DNA of 64,000 nucleotides from JAIVGV01 sp032229975 (lineage in GTDB: Bacteria; Acidobacteriota; Blastocatellia; Pyrinomonadales; Pyrinomonadaceae). The translations under genes were made by a program, and so were the position numbers. This document shows, piece by piece, positions 17,804 through 26,718 of this stretch; position 1 is the stretch's first letter; every line of letters starts with the position of its first letter. The notes beneath the pieces were generated by a model. It ran no database searches. It was given only the letters and a program-made list of their open reading frames with translations, and was not told where the DNA came from. Location: positions 22,687-86,686 of the forward strand of contig JAVXVG010000027.1 of NCBI GenBank assembly GCA_032229975.1, read 5' to 3'.

Positions 17804-18511
17804 TCACTTGTTAAGGACGCGGTCGATCTCTTCGCGCAAGCCTTTAGGGTTGGTTTGCGGCGGTGGGACTTTGCGACCGTTGATGAAGAAGGTCGGCGTG
17901 CTCTCCACACCGATCGACTCGGCGCGCTCGCGGTCGGCGATGACGCGCGCGTCCGTCTCGCCTCCGCCCATGTCGCGCCGGTAGCGATCAGCGTCGAGTC
18001 CTGCCTGTCGCGCGTAGGACTCGAAGAACGCAGTCGGGTCTTGCGTGGTTGACCACGCGCGCTGGTTCTCGAAGAGCGCGCGTTGCATCTCCCAGAACTT
18101 GCCTTGCAGACCGGCCGCTTCCGCCGCGTGCGCGGCGAGCAGCGCGTGTGGGTGCACGCGTATGAGCGGGTACTCGCGGAAGATGAAGCGCAGGCGGCCG
18201 CCGTAGTCCTGCCTGATCTTCTCCACGTCCGGGAACATCTGACCGCACGGCGGACACTGGAAGTCGCCGAACTCTTCGAGCACGACGGGCGCGCTCTCGC
18301 TCCCTGCCACGTGCGCGGGACTGGCCCCCGGTTTCCCTGTCGCGATCTCGCCCGGCTGTTTCGACTTCATCAGATACCATGCGCCCGCCGCGACGACGAC
18401 CAAGAGCACGACGCCGATGATGATGAAGGGCAGGTTGGAGCGTCGCGCGGGCTTCTTCTTCTGGGCCTGCTTGCCGGCGGCTACTTTTCTATCGGGCTGT
18501 TTTTTCGACAT
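17804..18511 (-). CDS. membrane-anchored DsbA-like thiol oxidoreductase
   Basis: Thioredoxin-fold protein of the DsbA/thioredoxin_4 class. The start at 18511 (MSKKQPDRK) is chosen because an upstream in-frame codon would add basic, unrelated residues. A lysine-rich N-terminus precedes one membrane helix at about 33-50 (LPFIIIGVVLLVVVAAGAWYL). The active site CPPC follows in EFGDFQCPPCGQMFP at about residue 98, and the cis-Pro loop is GVESTPTFFINGRKVPP. It would act in the periplasm, forming or breaking disulfides in exported proteins. It ends a three-gene minus-strand run after a Cys-containing lipoprotein gene. A second DsbA-like protein lies at 50.3 kb. Confidence 0.88.
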   Translation of the reverse strand: MSKKQPDRKVAAGKQAQKKKPARRSNLPFIIIGVVLLVVVAAGAWYLMKSKQPGEIATGKPGASPAHVAGSESAPVVLEEFGDFQCPPCGQMFPDVEKIRQDYGGRLRFIFREYPLIRVHPHALLAAHAAEAAGLQGKFWEMQRALFENQRAWSTTQDPTAFFESYARQAGLDADRYRRDMGGGETDARVIADRERAESIGVESTPTFFINGRKVPPPQTNPKGLREEIDRVLNK

Positions 18512-18569
18512 CGAAGTTTCGGGGTTTAACTTCTCTTGAAAAAGTTTAGCGCGCGCGGGGGTTTCAAAT

Positions 18570-19346
18570 TTAGAGACGCGCGAGGGCCCTTTGCGCGAGG
18601 GCCTTGGCTTTGCGCTGGCGCGCAACGTCGTCGTCCGCGCCGCCTATGCTGACGCGCACGAAGGAATCACCCTTGCGCGCGTAGAGCGTGCCGTTGACGC
18701 GACTCGAAGCCCAATACGCTTCGTCGCCCAGACCTTTGATCGGCGTCGGAGGGGGGCCCTCTTCTTCCTCTTCGCCGCCGTGCTGCTCGGTCTTCCTCTT
18801 GTCGCGCTCGCGTTTCTCGCGCTCGCGTTCACTCTTGCCGCCCTCTTCGCGCGCGTGCCCGAAACGCTCGTCCCAGAGGCGGCGCGCGCTTTTCCCGTCG
18901 GCGCTCGCGGTCAACTCAAGGCTGACGGACTTGTTGAAGGTGGCCGTCGTGAAGAAGCACTGCGAGACTTGCAGCGATGGATCGTCGCGTCGGCTCGGCT
19001 TCGCTTCCTTCACCGGCTCGCCCTGCACAGCCTTGATGTCGTCCGACGTGAGCAACGCGCACGCATCCACGTTCTTCTGCGCGCCGGTTGCTGATGTCGC
19101 GTTCGACGTGGACGCGCCCGCCGACTGGCCCGTGACGGCTGTGTTCGACGCCGCGCTCGGCACGTTCGTTTGACCTGATGGTGGAGACTGGCCCTGCGCT
19201 ATTGTCTGCGATGCACCCGAAGCGGCAGGCGACATTGCAGCATTCGCGTTGTTCGCGTCGGCGGCTTTGTTCGCGCAGCCCGACACGGCGACGAGCGTGG
19301 TTATGATGAAGCAGGCGGCAGTTATGAAGGAGAGTTTTGATCGCAT
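18570..19346 (-). CDS. hypothetical lipoprotein with DUF3558-like core
   Basis: 258 residues starting MRSKLSFITAACFIITTLVA with lipobox VSGC, so an outer- or inner-membrane lipoprotein. A long Ser/Thr/Ala/Gln-rich linker (to about 95) leads to a domain starting DACALLTSDDIKAVQGEPV with a second cysteine in QCFFTTA. This resembles DUF3558-type small-protein domains; the match is from memory of the pattern, not a search. A highly charged insert (KSEREREKRERDKRKTEQ, then a Glu run) interrupts the domain. The start is placed at the lipoprotein signal; upstream in-frame sequence lacks protein character. It lies 58 bp before the DsbA-like gene, so co-transcription is likely. Confidence 0.7.
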   Translation of the reverse strand: MRSKLSFITAACFIITTLVAVSGCANKAADANNANAAMSPAASGASQTIAQGQSPPSGQTNVPSAASNTAVTGQSAGASTSNATSATGAQKNVDACALLTSDDIKAVQGEPVKEAKPSRRDDPSLQVSQCFFTTATFNKSVSLELTASADGKSARRLWDERFGHAREEGGKSEREREKRERDKRKTEQHGGEEEEEGPPPTPIKGLGDEAYWASSRVNGTLYARKGDSFVRVSIGGADDDVARQRKAKALAQRALARL

Positions 19347-19600
19347 CCGTTCGGTGAATCCTCCGTCGCAACGAGCGTCGATTCGTAAATCTGTTTCCTC
19401 AACGCGCCGCACATTCTGCCGACGCGCGTACAGAAAATGCAAGCGAGCGACGCGAGAGCGACATTGACGCGTCCGCTTCGATAAGCCTGAAAAGATATAG
19501 ATCAAAAATGCAACGTCGGAGATCAAGCGTGGCTCGCGTCGCGCTTTCGAGGCGGACGCGAGCCACGCGTGTCAACGGCGCGAGCGTTAGTCGCGCGAGT

Positions 19601-22600
19601 TTAGAAGAACAGCCCGACAGCCCGGCGCGTGAACGTGTAGGGCGTGGACACAGAGGCCACCTGCACGGCGGACGATGGCGCGCTCTGCGGCGCGGAGAGC
19701 GACGCGGACGAGCACGCGCCGTTGCCGACGAGCGTGTAGCTGCCGTCGCCTGTGATGTCGCTTGCGACGTTTTGCGAGCGAAGGCCGGCGTCGAGTCGCG
19801 CGAAGAACGTGCGCGCGTTGAGTTGCTTGAGCGTGCTTCCGGCCTTGACGTTCTCGGCTTTCGAGGTCGAGAGCGTGATCGTGATCGTGCCGGTCGCGGG
19901 GTCGTAGCTGCCGCCGTCGGCGTCGCCGATCTTCACAGATTGGTTGGTGCTCGTGCTTTCGGTTGGCGGCAGCGTCGAGGTCGAGGTGTTCGTCGGCACG
20001 CCGAACTTGCCATACTCGAACGCGGGCACGCCCGTCGCATCGGTCTTCATGGCGACGTACCAACGATCGTAATTAGCGTCCGCCACGGGCCGGTTCCAGA
20101 TGATGTACCACTGGCTCGAAGACGGAGCCGCGCCACTCGTCGAGGGGGCCACCTTCAACGTGAAGACGAGCTTGTTGATCCCTGGGCCCATGTATGGCTC
20201 TGCGACATAGAGGCCCTTGATGTTGACGCGCGCATCGGGCGGCGTGTTCTGGTTGCCGTCGAGGTCTGCGCCGTCGCTGTTCACGTCGCTGACGACGAGG
20301 ATGCCGGGCTGCGCGCACGCGCTCTGCGCAGAACTCCCGCCCGACGGGTTGAACTCCTTGTACGCGCTCTCGCCGTTGGCATTGAGAGCCGTGACGCGAT
20401 AGACCGACTGCGCCGTCGCGTTATAACCCGCGTCCGTATAGCTCGTGCCGGTGAACGTGCCGAGCGGAGTGATGGTCGAGCCGTCGCGACGCGAGACCTT
20501 GTAGCCGGTGATCGGTGCGCCGCCGTTGTCAGGAGTTGACCAAGAGAGGCTGACGGTCGATCCACTGATGCTTCCCGCGACGGCGGGCGCGGAGGGAGCG
20601 GAAGCCGCAGGCGGATCGTTAGCGACGTACATACGACTGCCGCCGGACTGTCGCGCGATGACGGCCTTCGCCGCGCCGGAGTTCGCGCCGCCCTGCACGC
20701 AGGAGCCGACACAGCCATCAACGTAACCGATGAGGACGCGACCCTGTTTGTCGATCTCGGCTCCGAAGAAGTCGAGCAGGTTGCGCGTGTTCGTGCCGTT
20801 CGTCGAGGTGCAGTTGATACCGGCGGTGCAGACTGCGCCGCGCTGGACGGGATCGTTCGGCGTGACGTTGGTCGTCGTCCAAGTCTTGCCGCCGTCGATG
20901 GTCGAGGCAACATAGAGATACCAGACGCCGTTGAAGTTCGGATCGTTGTAGTTGCCCACAGTGGTCGTGCCGTGGAAGGCGAACGCCGCGCGATTCGGAT
21001 CGCCAGCGACGACCGCCGGGAAGATGATGTTCTGAAGATTGAACGCCGCGCCCACGTCGATGCTGTTGCTCCACGTCTGACCGTTGTTGCGCGAGACGGC
21101 GACGCGCGCGTGCCCGTCCGCACCCTCGTAGCCGAAGTAAACCGATCCGTCCGTGGCGATACCGACCGACGGATCGGTGTCGCCGTTGGTCGAATCGGGC
21201 ACGCGATAAACCGTCCACGTCACGCCATTGTTCTGCGAGACGGCGACGCCCTGATGGCCGCCGCACGAGCGATTCGGGACATAGACCGTGCCGTCGGGGG
21301 CCACCTTGACGTGTCCGTGAATGCCGCCGCAGTCGAGTGCGGTGTACATCGGGACGGAGGGCCCGAAGGTCGTGCCGCCATCGACGCTCAGAGCGCAGAC
21401 GGCGGTTTCGAGCGCCTGCGAGCAGTAGTAAACCGAGTTCGGATAGAGCGGATTGGTCGCGACGTTAAGCGGCTGATGATAGGGGCCACCTCCGACCGTC
21501 TGGTGATCGATGCCGGAAGGCGCGCCCGATCCCGTGCTCGGTCTAAAAGATCGACCGTCGTCGTCCGTGAACTCCATCGTCGAGCCGAGCGGGGTCAAGC
21601 CCAACTCCTGCGAGACGAAGGTGCGACCCGTCTGACGATCTGTGAAGAGGATCGGATCGCCGAAGACGCGCGGCGCGTTGGCGACTGTGAGCGGAGCCTC
21701 ATCCCAGAGGACGTTCGACGGCGAGACGGAATCGTCGAAGGTGGCCCTCAACATATAGGGCAGGAAGCCGCCGAAGTATGTGACGGTTCCACCGTTCGCG
21801 ACCGCGCCGTTGCTGTTCGAGAACGTGCGCTCGCTCTTCCAGTTGACGCCGATGCTCGGCTCGCCCGCGCTCTCTGCGACGCCTGCGGGCGTAACGTAGT
21901 TGATGAAGCGAAGCGCGGCGGCTGATCCGCCCGGCGCGGGCGTCGGTGTCGGCGTGCCCGCCGGAGCGGGGCAAGCGGCTGCGCCGGCCATCGTGTAGGT
22001 TCCGGCAGAGGTCGTGTCGATGGTCGTGTTGAGACCATTGCCGGCGACGCCGACGAGCAGACTCGTCGTGCCGGTGACGTTCGTGAGCGACTTGCCCGCA
22101 GAGAGGTTAACCTGCGCGCCGGAGAGCGTCGCGCCGGTCGTGCCCGCGACGGGCTTCAACAGCTTGCTCAGAGAGAGCACGACGGTGAGCGTGTCGTTGT
22201 CGGCAGACATGCTGCCGGAGTCCGCCGTGCCCACGGTCGAGTTCAGATTGTTCTTCGTCGTATCGACGAAGCCGTAGTTATAAGAGATGCCGGTCGGGTT
22301 GGCCGCCGAGTTGTTGGCGACCGAGACGAAGTAGGTCGTCTTCGTGCCGTCGGCGTGCGTGCCGTCGAAGGCCACCTTCCAACTCGCGTTCGGCGTGATG
22401 GTCGTCGTTAGATCGGTGACCTTCATCGTGACGACGAGCTGGCCCGCGCCACCGGAGTTGTACTGCTCGCCGATGGAGATCGCGCGGATGTCCTGCGACT
22501 GATTGGCGGTGGCCCCGCCCGTGTTATCCGCCGCCGGATCGTCAAGCACCTTGACGCCGCCGTTCGCCGCGCAGTGCGGATCGTTCGAGGGCGTCGGTGT

Positions 22601-25141
22601 GGCTGAAGGCGTCGGTGTCGCCGTCGGTGTTGGAGTCGCTGACGGTGTTGCGGTCGGAGTCGGCGTTGCGCCGCCGCCACAGACGGTCGAGCCCGCGAAG
22701 GTGAACTCGCCTGTGCCCGTGCTATCGACGGTCTCGATGAGACCAGTGCCGAGCGCGCCGATGAGCAGGCTCGTGCGACCGTTGACGGCGACGATTGATT
22801 TGCCCGCAGAGAGATCGACTGTTGAGCCTGTGAGCGTTGCGCCGCCCGTGCCCGCGACCGGCTTCTTCAGCTTGTCGAGCGAGAGACGGATCGTGATCGT
22901 GCGCGTCGCTGCGTCAACCGTGCCGGAGTCTGCTGCGCCGACCGAGGTGTTCAAGTTCTGGTTCGTCGTGTCAACGAAGCCGTAGTTGAAGGCGACGCCC
23001 GCAGGATTGTCGAGCGAGTTGTTATCCGCGCTGACGAAGTAGGTCGTCGAAGTTCCGTCGGCGTGCGTGGCGTTGAAGAGTGTCGTCCAACTTGCGTTCG
23101 GCGTTAGCGTCGTCGGGTCGAGCTGGTTGAGCTTCATCGTGAAGACGAGCTGGCCCGCGCTGCCCGAAGGATACTGCTCCGCAACCGAGATCGATTCGAT
23201 GTCCTGTTGTTGATTCGCGTTCGGCGCGCCGACCTGATCACCCGTCGCATCAGTCACGACCTTCACGCCGGGGAGTGTGCAACTCGTGCCGGGGATGGGC
23301 GTGGGCGCGGGCGTCGGCGTGGGCGTCGCTTGCGTGGCGGTGCAGTCGTCGGTCGTCGGATCGTTGTCGTGGAAGAGTCGCCTGCCGCACTGCTGGCGCG
23401 CGATGGTCGCGAGGTGCGCGCGCGAGCCCGCAGGGCTCGTGCAGCCGATGCAGCCATCGGCGTAGCCGACGAGCGTGCGTCCCTGCGCATCAACGGTCGC
23501 GTCTATGAAGTCGAGCAGGTTGCGGTCGCCGCCGGAGCAAGAAAGGCCACCCGCGCAGATCGTGCCGAGTTGGACGGGATCGTTCGTCGTCGCATCAGTC
23601 GTGATCCATGAGTTGCCGCCGTCGTAAGTCGTCGAGATGTAGAGATGCCAGACTGCGTCTTGACTGCCCGACGAAACTTGCGAGCCGAGGAAGGCGAACG
23701 CGGCGCGGTCGTCATCACCGGCGACGACTGCCGGGAACGCGGTGTCGCGGATGTTGAGATCGCGGCCGACGTTCTGATCCTTGCTCCACGTCGCGCCGTG
23801 ATCGTGCGAGACCGCGACGTGCGGCCTGCCGTCGCCGTTGTCGTAGCCGACATAGACGGTGTTGGCGGAGCCGATGCCCACAGACGGGTCCCAGTTGCCG
23901 GGGATGCTGTCGCCGCCGGACGTGTTCGGGTCGCCGTCAATGATCTTGCTCACGCGCCAAGTGATGCCGTTGTCATCTGAAATCGCGACGCCTTGATTCG
24001 TGCCGCACTGACGGTTCGGGACATAGACCGTGCCGTCGGGGGCCACCTTGACGTGACCGTGGATGCCGCCGCATTCGGTCGTGTACATCGGGACGGTGGG
24101 GCCATAGGTCAAGCCGCCATCGTCCGAGCGCGCGCAGAAGGCTGTGTAGAGGTCTTGCGAGCAGTAGTAGGTGGCGTCAGGGTAGAGCGCGGTTCCACCG
24201 GTGAGCGGAGCGTGATAGGGGCCACCTCCGACCGTCTGGTGATCGACGCCGGAGGTCAGAGGGCCACCTTCGTTCGGCGTCCAAGAGTCGCCGTCGTTAT
24301 CGGTGAAGGCGGAGAAACTGTTAGTGCCCGCGAGCTGCGAGACGACGGTGCGTCCGGTCTTCGAGTCGGTGAAGAGGATCGCGTCGAGCGAGGCGAGCGA
24401 GGTGAGCAGGTATGACTTGTCTTCCCAAGTGGCCGTCGCCGGATTCTTAGTGTCGTCGAACTTGACGCGCAGGGTTTGGAGCGATGCTTGGAACATGACG
24501 CTGCCGGTCTTCCAGTTCGCGCCGATTGAGGGCTCGCCCGAAGGCGTGCCGAGACCATTCGGCGCGGCGTAGTTCGTGAACTTCGGAGACGTGCCCGTGC
24601 CCGGCGTGAAGTTGCTGAGCTTGTCCTCGACCGTGATGGTCGCCGTCACACTCTGGCCCAGAGGATTGAAGGGCACGATGCGGACGATGTAGTTGCCTGC
24701 GACCGCCGGAAGGATCATCACTTCCGGATCGGCAGACGTGCCGGAGGAGTTGACCTGCTGGCCCGCCGTGCCGTCCGGATTCTGCGCGAGAGCCGAGATG
24801 TCGAAGTCGGCTGTCGAGTTCTGCCACGCGACAGCGACTCTCACCTGCTTCGAGTCGATGAGACCGTCGGGCACGTCCACCTTCAACTTGAAGTCGTCGC
24901 ACTGAAGCGCGGAGTTGCACTGGAGGGCCGCCGCGCCCGAAGCGTTGGCGACGGTGAAAGGGCCCGCCGTGTAAGTGAGCGGGTTCGACGGCGTGTTCGC
25001 GAGCGTGACCGTGCCGCTCGCAGGCGACGCAGCTTCGCCGCCTCTCGTCAGGGCGAGCGCGACGATTGAGACGCAGGCGAGAACGACGAATGCGAGGCGG
25101 TACGACTTGATGGCTTGGCGCAGGGACGTTCGACGAATCAT
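19601..25141 (-). CDS. giant exported sialidase-like propeller protein with repeated C domain
   Basis: 1846 residues from ATG 25141, which has GGAGAG upstream. An N-terminal signal anchor (LAFVVLACVSIVALAL) precedes a pre-peptidase-like domain. Propeller A carries Asp-box-like turns (DDGGLTYGP, DDNGITW, HDHGATWS) and the phrase CGGIHGHVKVAPDGTVYVPN, which recurs in propeller B. Between the propellers are Thr/Pro linkers (ATPTPTPAP) and two copies of a C domain (GVKVVTDATGDQ..., GVKVLDDPAADN...). Propeller B is followed by one fibronectin III domain (PSAPAVAGSISGSTVSLSW) and a third, divergent C domain (GILVVSDVNSDG). Architecture A-C-C-B-Fn3-C suggests internal duplication. It is likely a surface glycan-binding or glycan-cleaving protein; the substrate is unknown. 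No PEP-CTERM or LPXTG tail is seen. Its promoter (25226-25268) is shared in design with that of the PEP-CTERM gene at 27.4 kb. Confidence 0.85.
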   Translation of the reverse strand: MIRRTSLRQAIKSYRLAFVVLACVSIVALALTRGGEAASPASGTVTLANTPSNPLTYTAGPFTVANASGAAALQCNSALQCDDFKLKVDVPDGLIDSKQVRVAVAWQNSTADFDISALAQNPDGTAGQQVNSSGTSADPEVMILPAVAGNYIVRIVPFNPLGQSVTATITVEDKLSNFTPGTGTSPKFTNYAAPNGLGTPSGEPSIGANWKTGSVMFQASLQTLRVKFDDTKNPATATWEDKSYLLTSLASLDAILFTDSKTGRTVVSQLAGTNSFSAFTDNDGDSWTPNEGGPLTSGVDHQTVGGGPYHAPLTGGTALYPDATYYCSQDLYTAFCARSDDGGLTYGPTVPMYTTECGGIHGHVKVAPDGTVYVPNRQCGTNQGVAISDDNGITWRVSKIIDGDPNTSGGDSIPGNWDPSVGIGSANTVYVGYDNGDGRPHVAVSHDHGATWSKDQNVGRDLNIRDTAFPAVVAGDDDRAAFAFLGSQVSSGSQDAVWHLYISTTYDGGNSWITTDATTNDPVQLGTICAGGLSCSGGDRNLLDFIDATVDAQGRTLVGYADGCIGCTSPAGSRAHLATIARQQCGRRLFHDNDPTTDDCTATQATPTPTPAPTPIPGTSCTLPGVKVVTDATGDQVGAPNANQQQDIESISVAEQYPSGSAGQLVFTMKLNQLDPTTLTPNASWTTLFNATHADGTSTTYFVSADNNSLDNPAGVAFNYGFVDTTNQNLNTSVGAADSGTVDAATRTITIRLSLDKLKKPVAGTGGATLTGSTVDLSAGKSIVAVNGRTSLLIGALGTGLIETVDSTGTGEFTFAGSTVCGGGATPTPTATPSATPTPTATPTPSATPTPSNDPHCAANGGVKVLDDPAADNTGGATANQSQDIRAISIGEQYNSGGAGQLVVTMKVTDLTTTITPNASWKVAFDGTHADGTKTTYFVSVANNSAANPTGISYNYGFVDTTKNNLNSTVGTADSGSMSADNDTLTVVLSLSKLLKPVAGTTGATLSGAQVNLSAGKSLTNVTGTTSLLVGVAGNGLNTTIDTTSAGTYTMAGAAACPAPAGTPTPTPAPGGSAAALRFINYVTPAGVAESAGEPSIGVNWKSERTFSNSNGAVANGGTVTYFGGFLPYMLRATFDDSVSPSNVLWDEAPLTVANAPRVFGDPILFTDRQTGRTFVSQELGLTPLGSTMEFTDDDGRSFRPSTGSGAPSGIDHQTVGGGPYHQPLNVATNPLYPNSVYYCSQALETAVCALSVDGGTTFGPSVPMYTALDCGGIHGHVKVAPDGTVYVPNRSCGGHQGVAVSQNNGVTWTVYRVPDSTNGDTDPSVGIATDGSVYFGYEGADGHARVAVSRNNGQTWSNSIDVGAAFNLQNIIFPAVVAGDPNRAAFAFHGTTTVGNYNDPNFNGVWYLYVASTIDGGKTWTTTNVTPNDPVQRGAVCTAGINCTSTNGTNTRNLLDFFGAEIDKQGRVLIGYVDGCVGSCVQGGANSGAAKAVIARQSGGSRMYVANDPPAASAPSAPAVAGSISGSTVSLSWSTPDNGGAPITGYKVSRRDGSTITPLGTFTGTSYTDAGYNATAQSVYRVTALNANGESAYKEFNPSGGSSAQSACAQPGILVVSDVNSDGADLDGNQNTPPDARVNIKGLYVAEPYMGPGINKLVFTLKVAPSTSGAAPSSSQWYIIWNRPVADANYDRWYVAMKTDATGVPAFEYGKFGVPTNTSTSTLPPTESTSTNQSVKIGDADGGSYDPATGTITITLSTSKAENVKAGSTLKQLNARTFFARLDAGLRSQNVASDITGDGSYTLVGNGACSSASLSAPQSAPSSAVQVASVSTPYTFTRRAVGLFF

Positions 25142-25514
25142 CTTCACTCTCCTCGTGGGCGGCGGCTGGTTGGAGTCAGCGCGTGATTTCAAAGTCAGTC
25201 TGGAAGATCGCTTTCGGACACTTACAGGATATGCGGCTGGCTTGAGGAATCCTTGAGGAATCCTTGAGCGCGCGGGCGGGGTGTGAAGGCAATTCGGACG
25301 AGACGAGGAAAGCCCTGTTTTTCGGGGGATTTCAACCCAATTTCGATTTCGGGAGGTGATGAAAATTTTTACGATGAAAACTTCGGGCCGGAAATTTTCG
25401 CGTGAGAATTTTTACGCTTGGGCCACTTTGACCGCAAAAGCGAATCGGGCCGACGCCCACCAGCGCCGGCCCGATCCTTCTTCGTCGCCCTCGGAGAAAC
25501 CTTGTCGGAAATTT
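25142..25514. other. gene-free stretch: promoter plus AT-rich motif array
   Basis: It contains the phased-repeat promoter (25226-25268) and, from about 25362, three close copies of a GAAAATTTT motif (GAAAATTTTTACG, GGAAATTTTCGCG, GAGAATTTTTACG), with a fourth near 25509. A GGGCCGACG/CGCCGGCCC hairpin lies around 25448-25480 and may terminate the PEP-CTERM gene. No gene is apparent. Confidence 0.5.
25226..25268 (-). promoter_or_regulatory. phased TTGAG-repeat promoter for the giant propeller gene
   Basis: Three 11-bp-spaced TTGAG units (TTGAGGAATCC at 25242-25252 and 25253-25263, TTGAG at 25264-25268). Reading toward the gene, the last CTCAAG is followed by exactly 9 nt and then TATCCT (25231-25226), a plausible -10 box about 85 bp before the start codon. 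A 48-bp segment around it is repeated with two mismatches at 27584-27631. Confidence 0.6.
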
Positions 25515-26231
25515 TCAGACGCTCGTGCGTTGTCGTCGTCTCGCTGCGCCGAGTGCGCCGACGATGCCTGTGCCGAGCAGCAGGACGGACGCGGGCTCAG
25601 GCGTGGCGGCGGGCGATTGCGAGGCGTTCGAGATCGTCGCGCTGATGGCCCGCGCGAAGTTGGGCGTGATGCCGTTCACGTCGTTAACGTGAATGGAGAA
25701 CGTGCCGGTCGTCCCGTCGGCGAGCGTGTAGTTAAAAGTCTGATCGGGATTCGTAAACTGTACGTTGACTTGATAGCTTTGCAGGTCGGGCGCGTTGATG
25801 ACCAAGCCGCTCAGGGTGGCTGTGAAGCTCTGCTGCTGCCCGCCACTGATCCCGACGGGCGCGGTGAAAGTGATCTGGAGAGAGAACGTGCTGCCGTTAT
25901 ATGTATCGAGCGTGCCGGGGGCGGGCGAGGCGAGATAGAGCGAGCCGAGGTTGTTGAAGTTCGTGCCTGAAGCGGGCGACGCGGGCGGGCCGCCCAGCGT
26001 CGCCGATCCACCTGAAGTAGTCTTGTTGAAAGACGAGCTGATGAAGCTCAGGCCCATGAGTGTCGAGCCGGTGCTGGTGTGCGTGGCGTTAGTGAAGCTG
26101 CCTGCGGTCATGCCCGCGATGGTCACTTCATCGGCGCGTGCGTGTCCGGCGCATACGGCCATCAAGCAGAAGACACTGAGCGAGGCGAGCAGCGTCTTCG
26201 TTAAAAGTCTCGTCTGGTTGTGCATCTTCAT
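25515..26231 (-). CDS. PEP-CTERM sorting-domain protein
   Basis: 238 residues: signal peptide (LLASLSVFCLMAVCAGHARA), a Ser/Thr/Gly-rich beta-type body, and a C-terminal PEP-CTERM tail TPEPASVLLLGTGIVGALGAARRRQ (Pro-Glu-Pro, membrane helix, Arg cluster). In Gram-negative bacteria such tails are processed by exosortase (EpsH-like), and the proteins go to the cell surface or matrix. No exosortase gene is in this window. It lies 37 bp downstream of the zinc-finger protein gene on the same strand, so the two probably form an operon. Confidence 0.88.
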   Translation of the reverse strand: MKMHNQTRLLTKTLLASLSVFCLMAVCAGHARADEVTIAGMTAGSFTNATHTSTGSTLMGLSFISSSFNKTTSGGSATLGGPPASPASGTNFNNLGSLYLASPAPGTLDTYNGSTFSLQITFTAPVGISGGQQQSFTATLSGLVINAPDLQSYQVNVQFTNPDQTFNYTLADGTTGTFSIHVNDVNGITPNFARAISATISNASQSPAATPEPASVLLLGTGIVGALGAARRRQRTSV

Positions 26232-26268
26232 CTCAACTCACCTGAACTTCGGAAATTCTCCCACGACA

Positions 26269-26604
26269 TCATGCCGCGCGTAGGCGGTTGAGCGATGCAT
26301 GAAGAAGGGCCCTCTCTGCGAACTGCGACTCGGCGAACAGACGCAGCGCGAGCGGCATGGCCGGTTCATTCGTCGCGGCGTCTTCTCGTTCTTGCGCGGA
26401 CACGCGCGCGCTTTCGGCCGGTGCGCTCGTGATCGTCTTGCGCGCGGCGACGCCTAGCAGTTGAAACTCCGCGGCGCAGAAGTCGCAGTCGTTGATGTGC
26501 GCGGCGATGCGCTCACGGACGAGGACGGGCGCGAGCGCATCGTCGCGATGGGCTTCGAGAATTTCGGAAGACGGGCAATTCGCACGTTTGGCAAAGCGGA
26601 TCAT
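26269..26604 (-). CDS. small zinc-finger protein, anti-sigma-like
   Basis: 111 residues with a His-Cys-Cys finger HINDCDFCAAEF (H-x3-C-x2-C) at about 37-48 and an upstream CPSSEIL segment, the layout of zinc-binding anti-sigma (ZAS) domains. Unlike most anti-sigma factors it has no membrane helix and no adjacent ECF sigma-factor gene. Its remaining sequence is helical and charged. It is the first gene ahead of a PEP-CTERM gene, so a regulatory link to surface-protein expression is possible but inferred. Confidence 0.7.
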   Translation of the reverse strand: MIRFAKRANCPSSEILEAHRDDALAPVLVRERIAAHINDCDFCAAEFQLLGVAARKTITSAPAESARVSAQEREDAATNEPAMPLALRLFAESQFAERALLHASLNRLRAA

Positions 26605-26690
26605 GTTCGCTCTCCTTTCACGATCTAAGCGCGGGCCAACTCACTCGCGCTGTGCAATCACACTCGGGCGGCGTCAGCATCGACACACGG

Positions 26691-26718
26691 ACGATGCGTA
26701 GATCGATCTACGCATCGT
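26691..26718. repeat. perfect 28-bp palindrome across a stop codon
   Basis: ACGATGCGTAGATC at 26691-26704 is the exact reverse complement of 26705-26718, with no loop. It includes the TAG stop (26710-26708) and last codons of the PEP-CTERM gene. No U-run follows, so it may be a protein-binding site, a transcript-stabilising hairpin or a weak terminator. Confidence 0.6.

Noticed and set aside
22555..22670. CRISPR-like short repeats
   Set aside because: These are codon repeats for the Thr/Pro linker of the propeller protein, without regular spacers.
25232..25263. sigma-54 (-24/-12) promoter reading of CTGGCTTGAGGAATCCTTGAGG
   Set aside because: TGGC and the next TTGA are 11 nt apart rather than the required 7, and the GC of the -12 element is missing; a phased-repeat promoter explains all three loci better.
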